Source: Lachnospiraceae bacterium
GTDB lineage: Bacteria; Bacillota; Clostridia; Lachnospirales; Lachnospiraceae
Assembly: GCA_015057275.1 (NCBI GenBank)
Contig: SVEO01000007.1
Span: forward strand, 1 to 64,000
DNA length: 64,000 bases
Reading direction: 5' to 3'
The notes beneath the pieces were generated by a model, which searched no databases, was not told where the DNA came from, and saw only the letters and a program-made list of their open reading frames with translations. Of this stretch, positions 1 to 7,945 are shown one piece after another (positions within the stretch are counted from its first letter, which is position 1; the number at the start of each line of letters is the position of its first letter). Made by a program: the position numbers and the translations under genes.

Positions 1-145
1 TTATTTTTTATAAGCTTTTTTTAGAAATCTTCAGGGATGGTTTACTGTTCAGTTTTCAAGGTTCTATGAGTTCCCACTTGACGAACTCTTGCTGTCCGTT
101 TTGCGACAGCTTGTTCATTCTACTAAATGAGAACAACTTTGTCAA
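1..145 (-). promoter_or_regulatory. rRNA-operon-type promoter and leader pointing left out of the window
   Basis: On the minus strand a perfect -35 TTGACA (140-145) and a -10 TAGAAT (117-122) are separated by exactly 17 bp. Two small hairpins follow in the transcribed leader: arms 91-96/105-110 and 68-73/83-88. Around 38-64 the minus strand reads ACCTTGAAAACTGAACA, a motif typical of Firmicutes rRNA leaders and spacers. I infer that a 16S-23S-5S operon begins just left of the window. No rRNA gene body is visible here. Confidence 0.7.
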
Positions 146-215
146 GCTTTTTTGACAACTTTTTTAACATCCCTTCACAAACTTTTTTTGTCGACTATTT
201 GCTTTGGAAAAACTC

Positions 216-244
216 TTGCTTTCTTTTGCAAATTATTGTAAAAT
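216..244 (+). promoter_or_regulatory. Promoter of tRNA-Arg
   Basis: TTGCTT (216-221) and TAAAAT (239-244) with a 17 bp spacer lie 12 bp upstream of the tRNA. Confidence 0.6.
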
Positions 245-256
245 ACATTTCGTTAT

Positions 257-328
257 ACACCTGTAGCTCAGTGGATAGAGCGCCGCCCTCCGGAGGCGGG
301 TGCGTGGGTTCGACTCCCGTCAGGTGTG
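257..328 (+). tRNA. tRNA-Arg(CCG)
   Basis: A full cloverleaf can be folded. The acceptor arms are ACACCTG (257-263) and CAGGTGT (321-327). The anticodon stem CCGCC/GGCGG encloses the loop CTCCGGA, giving anticodon CCG, which reads the arginine codon CGG. The T arm has the usual TTCGA loop. The 3' CCA is not encoded. It has its own promoter and terminator, so it is a single-gene unit. Confidence 0.93.
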
Positions 329-332
329 TGCT

Positions 333-370
333 AAAAGGCGACAGGAATTATCCTGTCGCCTTTTGGATTT
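333..370 (+). terminator. Bidirectional terminator between tRNA-Arg and the sdpI-like gene
   Basis: A 14-bp perfect stem (333-346 with 351-364) has an ATTA loop and T-rich flanks on both strands. It can end tRNA-Arg on the plus strand and the sdpRI-like operon on the minus strand. Confidence 0.85.
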
Positions 371-375
371 TAACA

Positions 376-1014
376 TTATTTTTTTTCGTATTTCTTATAA
401 TATAGATAAGAATAAACCGTCGGCACAATCCCCATTACCAACACAACAACAAAGAATATCAGCCACCAACGAAGAAATGCTGTGGCAATGATGATGACAC
501 CGCCAAGCACCCAAAGTCTACCGCCGAAACGGTGGGTACGACGCCAGTTTTCTTCACTGTTGAGCGCCCAAGGGACCTTGATGCCGATGGAATAGTTTTG
601 TTTGCATTTTGGTAGGTAGTTTCCGATGATAATAAACATCACGCCCATAACAAGTGGCATAATAACTTCCACACTAAGTTCGAATCCTAGGGCCGTAGAA
701 TAAATAACTGTTCCGCAAAGAAGCGACATCACCGGGCAAATCCAGAGTACTAATCCAAGCGTTTTTCCTTCGATATTTTTATTTTTCGGATCAGCAGTTG
801 TAATAATGAAACAAATCCAATGAATAGCTAACACAAATAGTGGCATTCCAAGGATTGCAAATGATTTTGAACTAAATCTGTCCGCTTCTCCTGCTGCATT
901 CCAATGTGTGGCAATCTGGTCCGGCAATTTGCCCCATAGAATCAGTCCGATGATGATTGGCAGTATGACAATGATGGATGTAAGTATCAATCTCTTTTTA
1001 TTTTGTTTAATCAT
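376..1014 (-). CDS. SdpI-family (DUF1648) membrane protein
   Basis: This 212-residue integral membrane protein resembles SdpI, the Bacillus immunity protein and signal receptor for the SDP killing peptide. The N-terminal helix is followed by the DUF1648-type segment LPDQIATHWNAAGEADRFSS, then about five further hydrophobic helices. Family knowledge: SdpI protects against a secreted toxin and relays to the SdpR repressor. Its start overlaps the end of the upstream ArsR-type gene by 8 bp, as expected for a coupled sdpR-sdpI pair. No sdpABC toxin genes are nearby, so the protein may defend against toxins of other cells or have another envelope-stress role (inference). Family membership is firm; function is not. 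Confidence 0.85.
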   Translation of the reverse strand: MIKQNKKRLILTSIIVILPIIIGLILWGKLPDQIATHWNAAGEADRFSSKSFAILGMPLFVLAIHWICFIITTADPKNKNIEGKTLGLVLWICPVMSLLCGTVIYSTALGFELSVEVIMPLVMGVMFIIIGNYLPKCKQNYSIGIKVPWALNSEENWRRTHRFGGRLWVLGGVIIIATAFLRWWLIFFVVVLVMGIVPTVYSYLYYKKYEKK

Positions 1015-1279
1015 GTTCTTCTCCTTTCAACTCTGAAATCCAAAGCATAATTTCCTCTAAAACCGAGGTGTTGATTTCGTAAATAATGAATTTGCCTTCG
1101 CGCGTATCACGGATGAGATCCGCTTCCTTTAGTACGGAAAGATGGCGCGAAATTGATGCTGCAGTGACATCGAAATGGTCGGTGATTTCTCCGGCGGACA
1201 TTGGCCCCTCCTTTAATATGTTCAAAATTTCGCGACGAATGGGGTCAGCAAGCGCGCGAAGTGTATTTTGCAGGCTCAT
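1007..1279 (-). CDS. ArsR/SmtB-type repressor, SdpR-like
   Basis: This is a 90-residue winged-helix regulator. Features are RALADPIRREILNILKEG in helix 1-2, a recognition helix around DVTAASISRHLSVLKEADL, and a wing at TREGKFIIYEI. It lacks the metal-binding Cys/His pattern of true ArsR/SmtB metal sensors and matches SdpR-type repressors. AAGGAGG lies 5 bp before the ATG. The gene overlaps the SdpI-like gene and has a strong promoter with a perfect inverted repeat downstream of the -10, so negative autoregulation relieved through the membrane protein is the natural model (inference from the sdpRI paradigm). Confidence 0.88.
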   Translation of the reverse strand: MSLQNTLRALADPIRREILNILKEGPMSAGEITDHFDVTAASISRHLSVLKEADLIRDTREGKFIIYEINTSVLEEIMLWISELKGEEHD

Positions 1280-1298
1280 ATGTTACCTCCTTATTTAA

Positions 1299-1350
1299 CA
1301 TTTAACCTAATTGTTAAATGTATTATATATAAATATTTCTTTTTTGTCAA
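1299..1350 (-). promoter_or_regulatory. sdpRI-like promoter and operator
   Basis: The -35 TTGACA (1345-1350) and -10 TATAAT (1322-1327) are both consensus, with a 17 bp spacer. Immediately downstream lies a perfect 8-bp inverted repeat, CATTTAAC-6-GTTAAATG (1299-1320), followed by a further half-site TTAAATA. Its position just past the -10 fits a repressor operator for the adjacent ArsR-type protein. Confidence 0.85.
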
Positions 1351-1361
1351 GCATTTTGAAA

Positions 1362-1392
1362 AAAGACGGAGCATTTTCTTTGCTCCGTCTTT
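1362..1392 (-). terminator. Terminator of copA
   Basis: A 12-bp perfect stem (1362-1373 with 1381-1392) with a 7-nt loop lies 10 bp after the copA stop. A T-rich run follows on the minus strand. Confidence 0.85.
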
Positions 1393-1401
1393 CTATCTTA
1401 T

Positions 1402-3918
1402 TTATTGAATCGAAATCACTTTATACCCCTTCGCTTCCACGGTTCTCTTCAGCACTTTATTGCTGATTTCAGCGTTTAAAGTAACAATTGCAGTGCCGCT
1501 TTCATGGCTGACTACCGCTTCCGTTACTTGCGATAGCATCTCGAGCGCACCTTTTACGGTTGCTTCGCAGTGTTCACACATCATACCTTCAATCTGTATC
1601 GTGCGACTCAAAGATGTGACATCTGACAATTTGAATTTGATTTTCTTATCTTTTTTATTGCTTTTCATATTTATAAAATTCAATCTCAAAGCATTTGTAA
1701 CTACGCAGAAGCTGGATAAGCTCATGGCAGCTGCACCGAACATCGGATTCAATTCCCAGCCAAACACCGGAATCCACATCCCGGCGGCAAGTGGGATACC
1801 GATGATATTGTAGAAAAATGCCCAAAAAAGATTTTGATGAATATTTCGTAATGTCGCGCGACTTAATCGAATGGCCGCCGGAACATCGGTCAACTGACTT
1901 TTCATCAGTACAACATCCGCCGCGTCAATCGCAATGTCCGTACCTGCGCCGATGGCAATACCAATATCTGCTCGCGTTAATGCCGGGGCATCATTAATGC
2001 CATCACCGACCATAGCTGTCTTCCCTTTCTGTTTCAGAGTTCGAATCACACTCTCCTTGCCTTCCGGCAATACGCCGGCAATTACTTCGTTTACTCCTGC
2101 CTGTTTGCCGATAGCATTCGCTGTAAATTGGTTGTCGCCGGTCAGCATCACCACGTGGATGCCCATATTTTGTAATTCCTTAATTGCCTGTGGGCTTTCT
2201 TCCTTTATTACGTCAGCCACGGCGATAATACCTAAAAACTTATCCGCGCTAGCGAAAAACAACGGTGTTTTCCCTGCCTGTGCCAAACTTTCTGCCTGCT
2301 TGCGAATTTCAGATGTAATTGTAACTTGACTGCTGATAAATTTGAAGCTGCCGGCAATTAATATGTTACCATCTTGTACGCCGGATAATCCGTTGCCCGG
2401 CAATGCGGTAAAATCGCTGACTTCATTTCCGGTTATCTGCAATTCTTTGCCGTAAGTAATAATCGCACGCGCCAGCGGATGCTCACTCTTCTGTTCTAAA
2501 TCAAAAGCAAGCTGCAACAACTCGTTCTCGCTCACATTCTGCGCCGGAATCACGTCCGTCACTTTTGGCTCACCGTTTGTGATGGTGCCGGTTTTATCCA
2601 AGGCAACAATTTGTATCTTGCCAGCTGTTTCTAAAGACAGCGCTGTTTTAAATAAAATCCCATTTTTCGCTCCCATGCCATTACCGACCATAATCGCTAC
2701 CGGTGTCGCCAATCCCAGTGCACACGGGCAACTGATGACAAGCACTGAAATGCCGCGTGCCAACGCAAAGCCGAAACTTTCACCGACGAGCATCCAAATA
2801 ATCATTGTAATAATAGCAACCGTGATAACTGTCGGCACAAAGATGCCGGAAACCTTGTCCGCCACTTTGGCTATCGGCGCCTTAGTCGCTGCAGCATCAC
2901 TGACCATTTGGATGATTTTTGATAAAGTCGTATCTTCACCGACATGCGTCGCTTCACATTTCATATAACCGGACTGATTGAGAGTTGCAGAGGAAACAGT
3001 ATCCCCGACATTTTTATCAACCGGTAAGCTTTCACCGGTCAGCGCCGCCTCGTTTACCGCGCTGTGGCCTGCCAGCACAATGCCATCCACCGGAATATTA
3101 TCGCCCGGGCGCACAACAAACACATCGCCTTTTTTCACATGTTCAATCGGTACCTCTTCTTCTTTTCCAGCTACAAGAATCGTGGCAGTTTTCGGTGCCA
3201 GCTTCATTAAACTACGTAACGCATTCGTTGTCTTACCTTTTGAACGTGCTTCGAGCATCTTACCGACTGTAATCAATGTAAGAATCATCGCTGCGGATTC
3301 AAAATAGAACTCATGCATATAATCCATTACCGCTGCCATATCCCCACGTGCCTGTGCATCGGTCATGGCAAACAATGCATATGTGCTGTAGACAAATGCG
3401 GCGCTCGAACCCAACGCAATCAGCGTGTCCATATTCGGCGCGGCGTGGAAAAGGCTCTTAAAACCATTGATGAAAAATTTCTGATTGATAACCATGACAA
3501 TGGTTGTTAATAAAAGCTGCAGCAATCCCATCGCCACATGGTTGTGTGCAAAAAATTCCGGCACCGGCCATCCCCACATCATGTGTCCCATCGAGAAATA
3601 CATCAGCACGATTAAAAAACCGAGCGATGCGAATAATCTTCTTTTTAGCAACGGCGTCTCTTTATCTGCCAAAATATCGTCCTCATTTTGCAACACGGTT
3701 GATTTTTTCGCATCGACGTTTATCTTTAACGAGGCACCATAGCCAGCAGCTTGTACTGCGGCAATGACTTTCGCTGCCTCTGCCGTACCTTCGACCCCCA
3801 TCGAGTTCGTTAATAAGCTAACAGAACATGATGTCACACCAGGCACTTTACAAACCGCCTTTTCTACCCGTGCACTGCATGCTGCACAGCTCATACCTGT
3901 CACTGAAAACTGTTCCAT
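1402..3918 (-). CDS. copA: Copper-exporting P1B-type ATPase with N- and C-terminal metal-binding domains
   Basis: This 838-residue Cu(I) pump expels copper across the cytoplasmic membrane. An N-terminal HMA domain carries GMSCAAC (Cys11, Cys14). Actuator motif TGES is near 294, the intramembrane CPC metal site near 397-399, phosphorylation motif DKTGT at 441-445, the SEHPLA nucleotide-site motif follows, and GDGINDAP precedes the last helices. After the final transmembrane segments a basic linker leads to a second HMA-like domain with GMMCEHC (around 778-783). A C-terminal HMA is unusual: most bacterial CopA proteins carry them N-terminally, with CopZ as a separate chaperone. No copZ, csoR or copY is adjacent. 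CPC plus CxxC domains make copper or silver by far the likeliest substrate. Confidence 0.93.
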   Translation of the reverse strand: MEQFSVTGMSCAACSARVEKAVCKVPGVTSCSVSLLTNSMGVEGTAEAAKVIAAVQAAGYGASLKINVDAKKSTVLQNEDDILADKETPLLKRRLFASLGFLIVLMYFSMGHMMWGWPVPEFFAHNHVAMGLLQLLLTTIVMVINQKFFINGFKSLFHAAPNMDTLIALGSSAAFVYSTYALFAMTDAQARGDMAAVMDYMHEFYFESAAMILTLITVGKMLEARSKGKTTNALRSLMKLAPKTATILVAGKEEEVPIEHVKKGDVFVVRPGDNIPVDGIVLAGHSAVNEAALTGESLPVDKNVGDTVSSATLNQSGYMKCEATHVGEDTTLSKIIQMVSDAAATKAPIAKVADKVSGIFVPTVITVAIITMIIWMLVGESFGFALARGISVLVISCPCALGLATPVAIMVGNGMGAKNGILFKTALSLETAGKIQIVALDKTGTITNGEPKVTDVIPAQNVSENELLQLAFDLEQKSEHPLARAIITYGKELQITGNEVSDFTALPGNGLSGVQDGNILIAGSFKFISSQVTITSEIRKQAESLAQAGKTPLFFASADKFLGIIAVADVIKEESPQAIKELQNMGIHVVMLTGDNQFTANAIGKQAGVNEVIAGVLPEGKESVIRTLKQKGKTAMVGDGINDAPALTRADIGIAIGAGTDIAIDAADVVLMKSQLTDVPAAIRLSRATLRNIHQNLFWAFFYNIIGIPLAAGMWIPVFGWELNPMFGAAAMSLSSFCVVTNALRLNFINMKSNKKDKKIKFKLSDVTSLSRTIQIEGMMCEHCEATVKGALEMLSQVTEAVVSHESGTAIVTLNAEISNKVLKRTVEAKGYKVISIQ

Positions 3919-3975
3919 AATCTATCTCCGTTTCTGTTTTGTATACATTTACTTTTTATCAGTTAGGTAAAACTA

Positions 3976-4004
3976 ATTGTATCTCCATTTCTACAAACTG
4001 TCAA
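3976..4004 (-). promoter_or_regulatory. copA promoter
   Basis: TTGACA (3999-4004) and TACAAT (3976-3981) with a 17 bp spacer lie about 58 bp before the copA ATG. The leader contains ATGTATACA-like sequence, but I cannot assign a known copper operator. Confidence 0.75.
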
Positions 4005-4013
4005 TGTTGTTTC

Positions 4014-4907
4014 CTAGTTCAAATGCAGATTCAAATAGCCGTCCTTTAAAATTTCCGCGTCGGATTTCATGATTTCCGGTAACCAGATCATTCCACCCGG
4101 CAAGCGGTAATGCACGCTTTTTGCGCCGATTTGCTTTGTATAAATCGGCAAGAATTGTCGCAACTCCATCTCCGTCATTGTCGTTTCGGCAATGTCCATC
4201 CTCTGCTGATAATTCGTGTATAAGAGAATATCTATTTTCCCGGGTGCTTCATTTTGTACCACTTTGACTGCTCCACCACCAAAGAATGAATACAAGTCCA
4301 TTGCAAATTGTACGCTTTTCTCATCCCAGCAGACAAAACCATCACCATTCCATGCAGCATCTCTCCGTTCTTTATACTCGGCAGCAGAAATGCTTTGCAC
4401 CGTAAAATGTGCTGTAAAATTGTTCGGCAAAATCTCATCGTTTACCGCAACCTCACCAGTTAATTCCTGCTGGGTAAATTGAATCTTACCTTCCTGAAAT
4501 GCTTTACGAAATCCCATCCGACCATAATACTGCTCCAATTTTTTGCTTGCCGGCACGAGGATGAGCGGTGTCTTGAAATGCTCCATTGCCTGACAAATGA
4601 GTTTCTCAGCATATCCCTGTCCACGATACTCCGGCAACGTTCCTACAGCATAGACATACCGCGCCGGCACCAACTGTCCTTGCTTTTCGTAACACACCGG
4701 CAGAAAACTTGCCATTGATACTATCCGGCCACGTTTTTCCCTGTCATCCTCTAACAAGCCATCTTCGCGCAGAACTGCCATTGTCTGCTCGTCCATCCGT
4801 TGCTTGATATAATAATCGATAACTTCCTCGCTGTCAGGAAAACACGCCTGCCATACCTGCTGTATTTTGTCACGGTCTAAAATTTTGTCGGCAAAATCAT
4901 ATCGCAT
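4014..4907 (-). CDS. GNAT-family N-acetyltransferase
   Basis: This 297-residue protein has a GNAT core in its first half. The acetyl-CoA pyrophosphate-binding motif A is YAVGTLPEYRGQGYAEKLI (about residues 86-104), followed by LILVPASKKLEQYYGRMGF, the usual motif B with the Tyr-Tyr-x-x-x-Gly-Phe end. The C-terminal half is an extra domain without a recognisable signature, so the overall length recalls Eis-like two-domain GNATs. Substrate is unknown. GAGGAG lies 6 bp before the ATG. It is a single gene between copA and an ABC transporter. Confidence 0.82.
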   Translation of the reverse strand: MRYDFADKILDRDKIQQVWQACFPDSEEVIDYYIKQRMDEQTMAVLREDGLLEDDREKRGRIVSMASFLPVCYEKQGQLVPARYVYAVGTLPEYRGQGYAEKLICQAMEHFKTPLILVPASKKLEQYYGRMGFRKAFQEGKIQFTQQELTGEVAVNDEILPNNFTAHFTVQSISAAEYKERRDAAWNGDGFVCWDEKSVQFAMDLYSFFGGGAVKVVQNEAPGKIDILLYTNYQQRMDIAETTMTEMELRQFLPIYTKQIGAKSVHYRLPGGMIWLPEIMKSDAEILKDGYLNLHLN

Positions 4908-4943
4908 AACCTTCTCCTCATTAAAACAACACTGTCTGCATAT

Positions 4944-4972
4944 ATTATATCCGATTTTTCTTCATTTTGAAA
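4944..4972 (-). promoter_or_regulatory. Candidate promoter of the GNAT gene
   Basis: TTTCAA (4967-4972), 17 bp spacer, TATAAT (4944-4949), about 37 bp before the start codon. The -35 is weak and the -10 is consensus. Confidence 0.5.
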
Positions 4973-4994
4973 CCCAATTTTCTAATATGTAACT

Positions 4995-5021
4995 GGTGCT
5001 GCGAGCCATTGGCCGAGCACC
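4995..5021 (-). terminator. Hairpin after the ABC permease, weak terminator
   Basis: Arms GGTGCT and AGCACC (4995-5000, 5016-5021) enclose an inner GCC/GGC pair. It lies 12 bp past the permease stop but lacks a T-run on the minus strand, so termination is uncertain. Confidence 0.4.
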
Positions 5022-5033
5022 TTTCGAATCCAT

Positions 5034-5858
5034 TTAGTACTTCTTTGTCAATCGTTCAAGTAACTGAATTAAACCGTACAATGCAAATGACATAATGCAC
5101 AAAATCAATATGCTTAAAATTAATGTGTCCATTTTGAATACCTGACTTGAGTATATAATCAGGTAGCCGAGCCCGGCGTTCGATGCCAAAAATTCTCCGA
5201 TAATGACACCCACTAGTGACAGTCCAAGATTTACCTTCATGGTACTGACAATCAGCGGCAGATTGCCGGGAATGATAACTTTTGTCAATGCATCGCGGCG
5301 CTTGCCGCCCAGCGTGTAAATTAGTTTAATCTGCTCCGGGTCCATCTGAGAGAAACCGGTGTAGAGACTAATAATCGCTCCAAATGCAGCGACCGAAACT
5401 GCCGCCACGATAATAGTACGCATCTGATTGCCGAGCCATACAATGAGTAACGGTGCCAACGCGGATTTCGGCAGACTGTTAAGCATAACAAGGTACGGTT
5501 CCAGCACCTGAAATGCGAACGAACTCATCCAAAGAAGCAGTGCTGCTACAAGTCCTACCCCCATAACAATGCCGAAGCTGACGAAAGTCTCGAACAGCGT
5601 CACTTCAATATGATGCAACAGACTGCCATCACTCCACAATTCCAGAAAGCAGGCATACAGGCGGCTTGGACTACTGAAAATAAAAGAGTCAATCCACTTC
5701 TTTTCTGCTGCACATTCCCACAAAACAAAAAAAACGACAATCAAAGAGATTCTAAGAATATTCACGATAATTCTGCGTCTTCTGTTCTGTTGCAAATATT
5801 TTCTTTGTAACTCACTGGACGGTTGCTCTTGTAATGATTCTTGTTTCTTATGATTCAT
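5034..5858 (-). CDS. ABC importer permease, SsuC/TauC/ThiX type
   Basis: This 274-residue inner-membrane permease has about six helices. The BPD-type EAA loop is visible as LGGKRRDALTKVIIPGNLPLI (roughly 190-210), the surface that docks onto the ATPase. The long cationic N-terminus and overall pattern match permeases for alkanesulfonates, taurine, nitrate or pyrimidine precursors. The ATPase gene lies 17 bp upstream. No substrate-binding protein gene is next to it, so the ligand cannot be named. SsuC, TauC and ThiX homologues are equally possible. Confidence 0.85.
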   Translation of the reverse strand: MNHKKQESLQEQPSSELQRKYLQQNRRRRIIVNILRISLIVVFFVLWECAAEKKWIDSFIFSSPSRLYACFLELWSDGSLLHHIEVTLFETFVSFGIVMGVGLVAALLLWMSSFAFQVLEPYLVMLNSLPKSALAPLLIVWLGNQMRTIIVAAVSVAAFGAIISLYTGFSQMDPEQIKLIYTLGGKRRDALTKVIIPGNLPLIVSTMKVNLGLSLVGVIIGEFLASNAGLGYLIIYSSQVFKMDTLILSILILCIMSFALYGLIQLLERLTKKY

Positions 5859-5875
5859 TTTCCCTTCCTCCTTCC

Positions 5876-6640
5876 TTATCCTGCGGAAGCTTTCTGCAAT
5901 TCTTCCCAGAGCACGGCAAAATATCCGGCAAACTCCGGCGCTTGTCTGCGGTGAAACGGAGTTAAATTTTCCGTCTCAAAACGAATGGGAATCTCTTTTA
6001 AGATGGTCGCCGGGCGCTTGGAAAGAACGAACACGCGGTCACCCATAGAAATTGCTTCCGACAAATCATGTGTGACAAGAATAGCCGTTTTTCCCTCTTT
6101 CCTGATAATTTCTGCAACATCATCGCATACCTCCAGCCTCGTTTGATAATCAAGTGCCGAAAATGGCTCATCAAGTAGCAATAAGTCCGGCTCCAATGCC
6201 AACGTACGGATTAAGGCAGCTCGTTGCCGCATACCTCCTGACAGCTCTGACGGACGTTTATTTGCGAAATCGGCCAGATTGTACGTTTTCAGCATTTCGC
6301 GCAGTCGTTCTCTATTTTCTGTTGTTTTTTTATGCTGAATTTCCAGTCCCAAAGCAACATTATCATAAATAGTCCGCCACGGCAGCAGATAGTCGCGCTG
6401 TAGCATATAGCCGACATCTTTTATTTCGGAAATTAGTTCCCCGGATTCCGCCTCTATGAGCCCCGCTAACAAGGAGAGTAACGTTGATTTCCCACAGCCG
6501 CTCGGACCGACAAGGCAGATGAATTCTTTCTCATACACATCAAATGTGACATCTTTAAGCGCCGGTGTTTCCCCTTTTAGCGAATGGTAGGAATAAGTGA
6601 CATTCTTCATCGATATCATTGGTTGTCTTATTTCCTCCAT
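5876..6640 (-). CDS. ABC importer ATPase, SsuB/TauB/ThiZ type
   Basis: This 254-residue nucleotide-binding subunit has Walker A GPSGCGKST, Q-loop at YMLQRDYLLPW, signature LSGGMRQR, Walker B LLLLDEPFSALD and an H-loop in VTHDLSEA. It pairs with the adjacent permease. The ATG at 6640 is chosen because AGGAGG lies 7-8 bp upstream; the reading frame stays open for 25 more codons, but without an RBS. The gene starts about 60 bp from the divergent tRNA-Thr promoter. Substrate is unknown for lack of a binding protein. Confidence 0.87.
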   Translation of the reverse strand: MEEIRQPMISMKNVTYSYHSLKGETPALKDVTFDVYEKEFICLVGPSGCGKSTLLSLLAGLIEAESGELISEIKDVGYMLQRDYLLPWRTIYDNVALGLEIQHKKTTENRERLREMLKTYNLADFANKRPSELSGGMRQRAALIRTLALEPDLLLLDEPFSALDYQTRLEVCDDVAEIIRKEGKTAILVTHDLSEAISMGDRVFVLSKRPATILKEIPIRFETENLTPFHRRQAPEFAGYFAVLWEELQKASAG

Positions 6641-6697
6641 ACATGCCTCCTCATTTTGTTTTTGATAATTTATCGTATGCATTTGCAAAGATTTTGC

Positions 6698-6726
6698 TTG
6701 ACATTTCAGACGCAATACTATATATT
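6698..6726 (+). promoter_or_regulatory. Promoter of the tRNA-Thr/tsaC unit
   Basis: TTGACA (6698-6703), 17 bp spacer, TATATT (6721-6726), 12 bp upstream of tRNA-Thr. I see no second good promoter before tsaC. Confidence 0.8.
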
Positions 6727-6738
6727 TTATTTGTTATT

Positions 6739-6811
6739 GCTTCCGTAGCTCAGTCGGTAGAGCACTTCACTCGTAATGAAGGGGTCACGAGTTCGAGTCT
6801 CGTCGGGAGCT
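6739..6811 (+). tRNA. tRNA-Thr(CGT)
   Basis: Acceptor arms are GCTTCCG (6739-6745) and CGGGAGC (6804-6810). The anticodon stem CTTCA/TGAAG encloses CTCGTAA, giving anticodon CGT (threonine codon ACG) with A at position 37. The TTCGA T-loop is present. CCA is not encoded. No convincing terminator separates it from the tsaC gene 75 bp downstream. Confidence 0.93.
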
Positions 6812-6886
6812 TTTTTCATGCTTAGAAACAGCACAATGTTACTAATCATAAAAAAGCTCTGTAGGATTGCACAGAGGAGGATTTTA

Positions 6887-7906
6887 ATGGAAACGCAGTT
6901 AAGAAAAGCCGATTTCGATAGTATTAAAGATGCGGCAGCTCTCATGAAAAAGGGTGAGGTTGTCGGGATTCCGACGGAAACCGTGTACGGTATCGCTGCC
7001 AATTCTTTTGACGCCGACGCGATTAAAAAAATTTTTATTGCGAAAAACCGTCCACAGGATAATCCGCTAATTGTGCATATTTCAGACATGGATATGCTGC
7101 ACGAAGTCGTTTCTTATGTTTCCGAGGATGCGAAAAAGATGATGGCTGCTTTTTGGCCGGGCGCTTTAACAATTATCATGCCCAAAAGCGAGCGTGTACC
7201 GCTTGAGACAACAGCCGGACTAGACAGTGTCGGCGTGCGTATGCCAAGTCATCCGGTAGCACATCAGTTGATTTGTGCTTGCGGATTTCCATTTAGCGCA
7301 CCGTCTGCCAACCGCAGCGGTCGCCCGAGCCCAACGACGGCGCAGGATGTTTTTGAAGATATGAACGGCCGCATTCCGCTAATTTTAGACGGCGGCGAAT
7401 CATTTGCCGGTGTAGAATCAACCGTGATTTCTGTACTCGGCGAAACACCGGTGATTCTTCGTCCGGGTGTGGTAACAAAAGAGATGATTGAGCATGTACT
7501 CGGCAAGAAAATTCTCGTTTCTAAGGCCATTACCCATCAGCTTGAACAAGGCGAAAAAGCATTATCGCCGGGTATGAAATATAAACACTATGCTCCGAAT
7601 GCCGAAATTACAATTCTTGTGGGTAGTTTTGAAATCTTTAAAGAATATGTAGAAAGTCGGAAAGATGACGCCGTGTTCTGTCTCTGTTTTGATGGAGAAG
7701 AGACGAAACTAAACCTTCCCTGCATCACATATGGTAAGCAAAATGATCCGGATGCACAAGCGCATCTGTTGTTCTCCGCTCTGCGGGAATTGGATAAAGC
7801 CGGTGCGAAAATTGTTTACGCCAGATGCCCGGGCAAAGACGGTGTTTCTCTGGCAGTGTATAATCGACTGATTCGTGCGGCAGGATTTCGAGTGGTAACT
7901 TTATAA
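6887..7906 (+). CDS. tsaC: L-threonylcarbamoyladenylate synthase (Sua5/YwlC type)
   Basis: This 339-residue enzyme makes threonylcarbamoyl-AMP from threonine, bicarbonate and ATP, the first step of t6A37 tRNA modification. The N-terminal YrdC domain includes GIPTETVYGIAANSF and KNRPQDNPLIVHI near the start, then FPFSAPSANRSGRPSPT and the VESTVIS strand. The linker SPGMKYKHYAP leads to a C-terminal Sua5 domain, so this is the two-domain Sua5 form rather than short TsaC. The start at 6887 has AGAGGAGG 6 bp upstream; an in-frame extension upstream runs into the tRNA and is rejected. It follows tRNA-Thr, a t6A substrate by its ANN codon, apparently in one transcript. Confidence 0.93.
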   Translation: METQLRKADFDSIKDAAALMKKGEVVGIPTETVYGIAANSFDADAIKKIFIAKNRPQDNPLIVHISDMDMLHEVVSYVSEDAKKMMAAFWPGALTIIMPKSERVPLETTAGLDSVGVRMPSHPVAHQLICACGFPFSAPSANRSGRPSPTTAQDVFEDMNGRIPLILDGGESFAGVESTVISVLGETPVILRPGVVTKEMIEHVLGKKILVSKAITHQLEQGEKALSPGMKYKHYAPNAEITILVGSFEIFKEYVESRKDDAVFCLCFDGEETKLNLPCITYGKQNDPDAQAHLLFSALRELDKAGAKIVYARCPGKDGVSLAVYNRLIRAAGFRVVTL

Positions 7907-7911
7907 AGATG

Positions 7912-7945
7912 CAAAATGAGTGAGGTTTTTACCCCACTCATTTTT
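7912..7945 (+). terminator. Bidirectional terminator between tsaC and the DUF3737 gene
   Basis: AAAATGAGTG and CACTCATTTT arms flank a short loop. It is T-rich on the plus strand and sits between the convergent gene ends, overlapping the DUF3737 stop codon. Confidence 0.8.

Noticed and set aside
3918-3975. CopY-type operator (TACAnnTGTA) in the copA leader
   Set aside because: Only ATGTATACA-like sequence is seen; the consensus spacing is not met.
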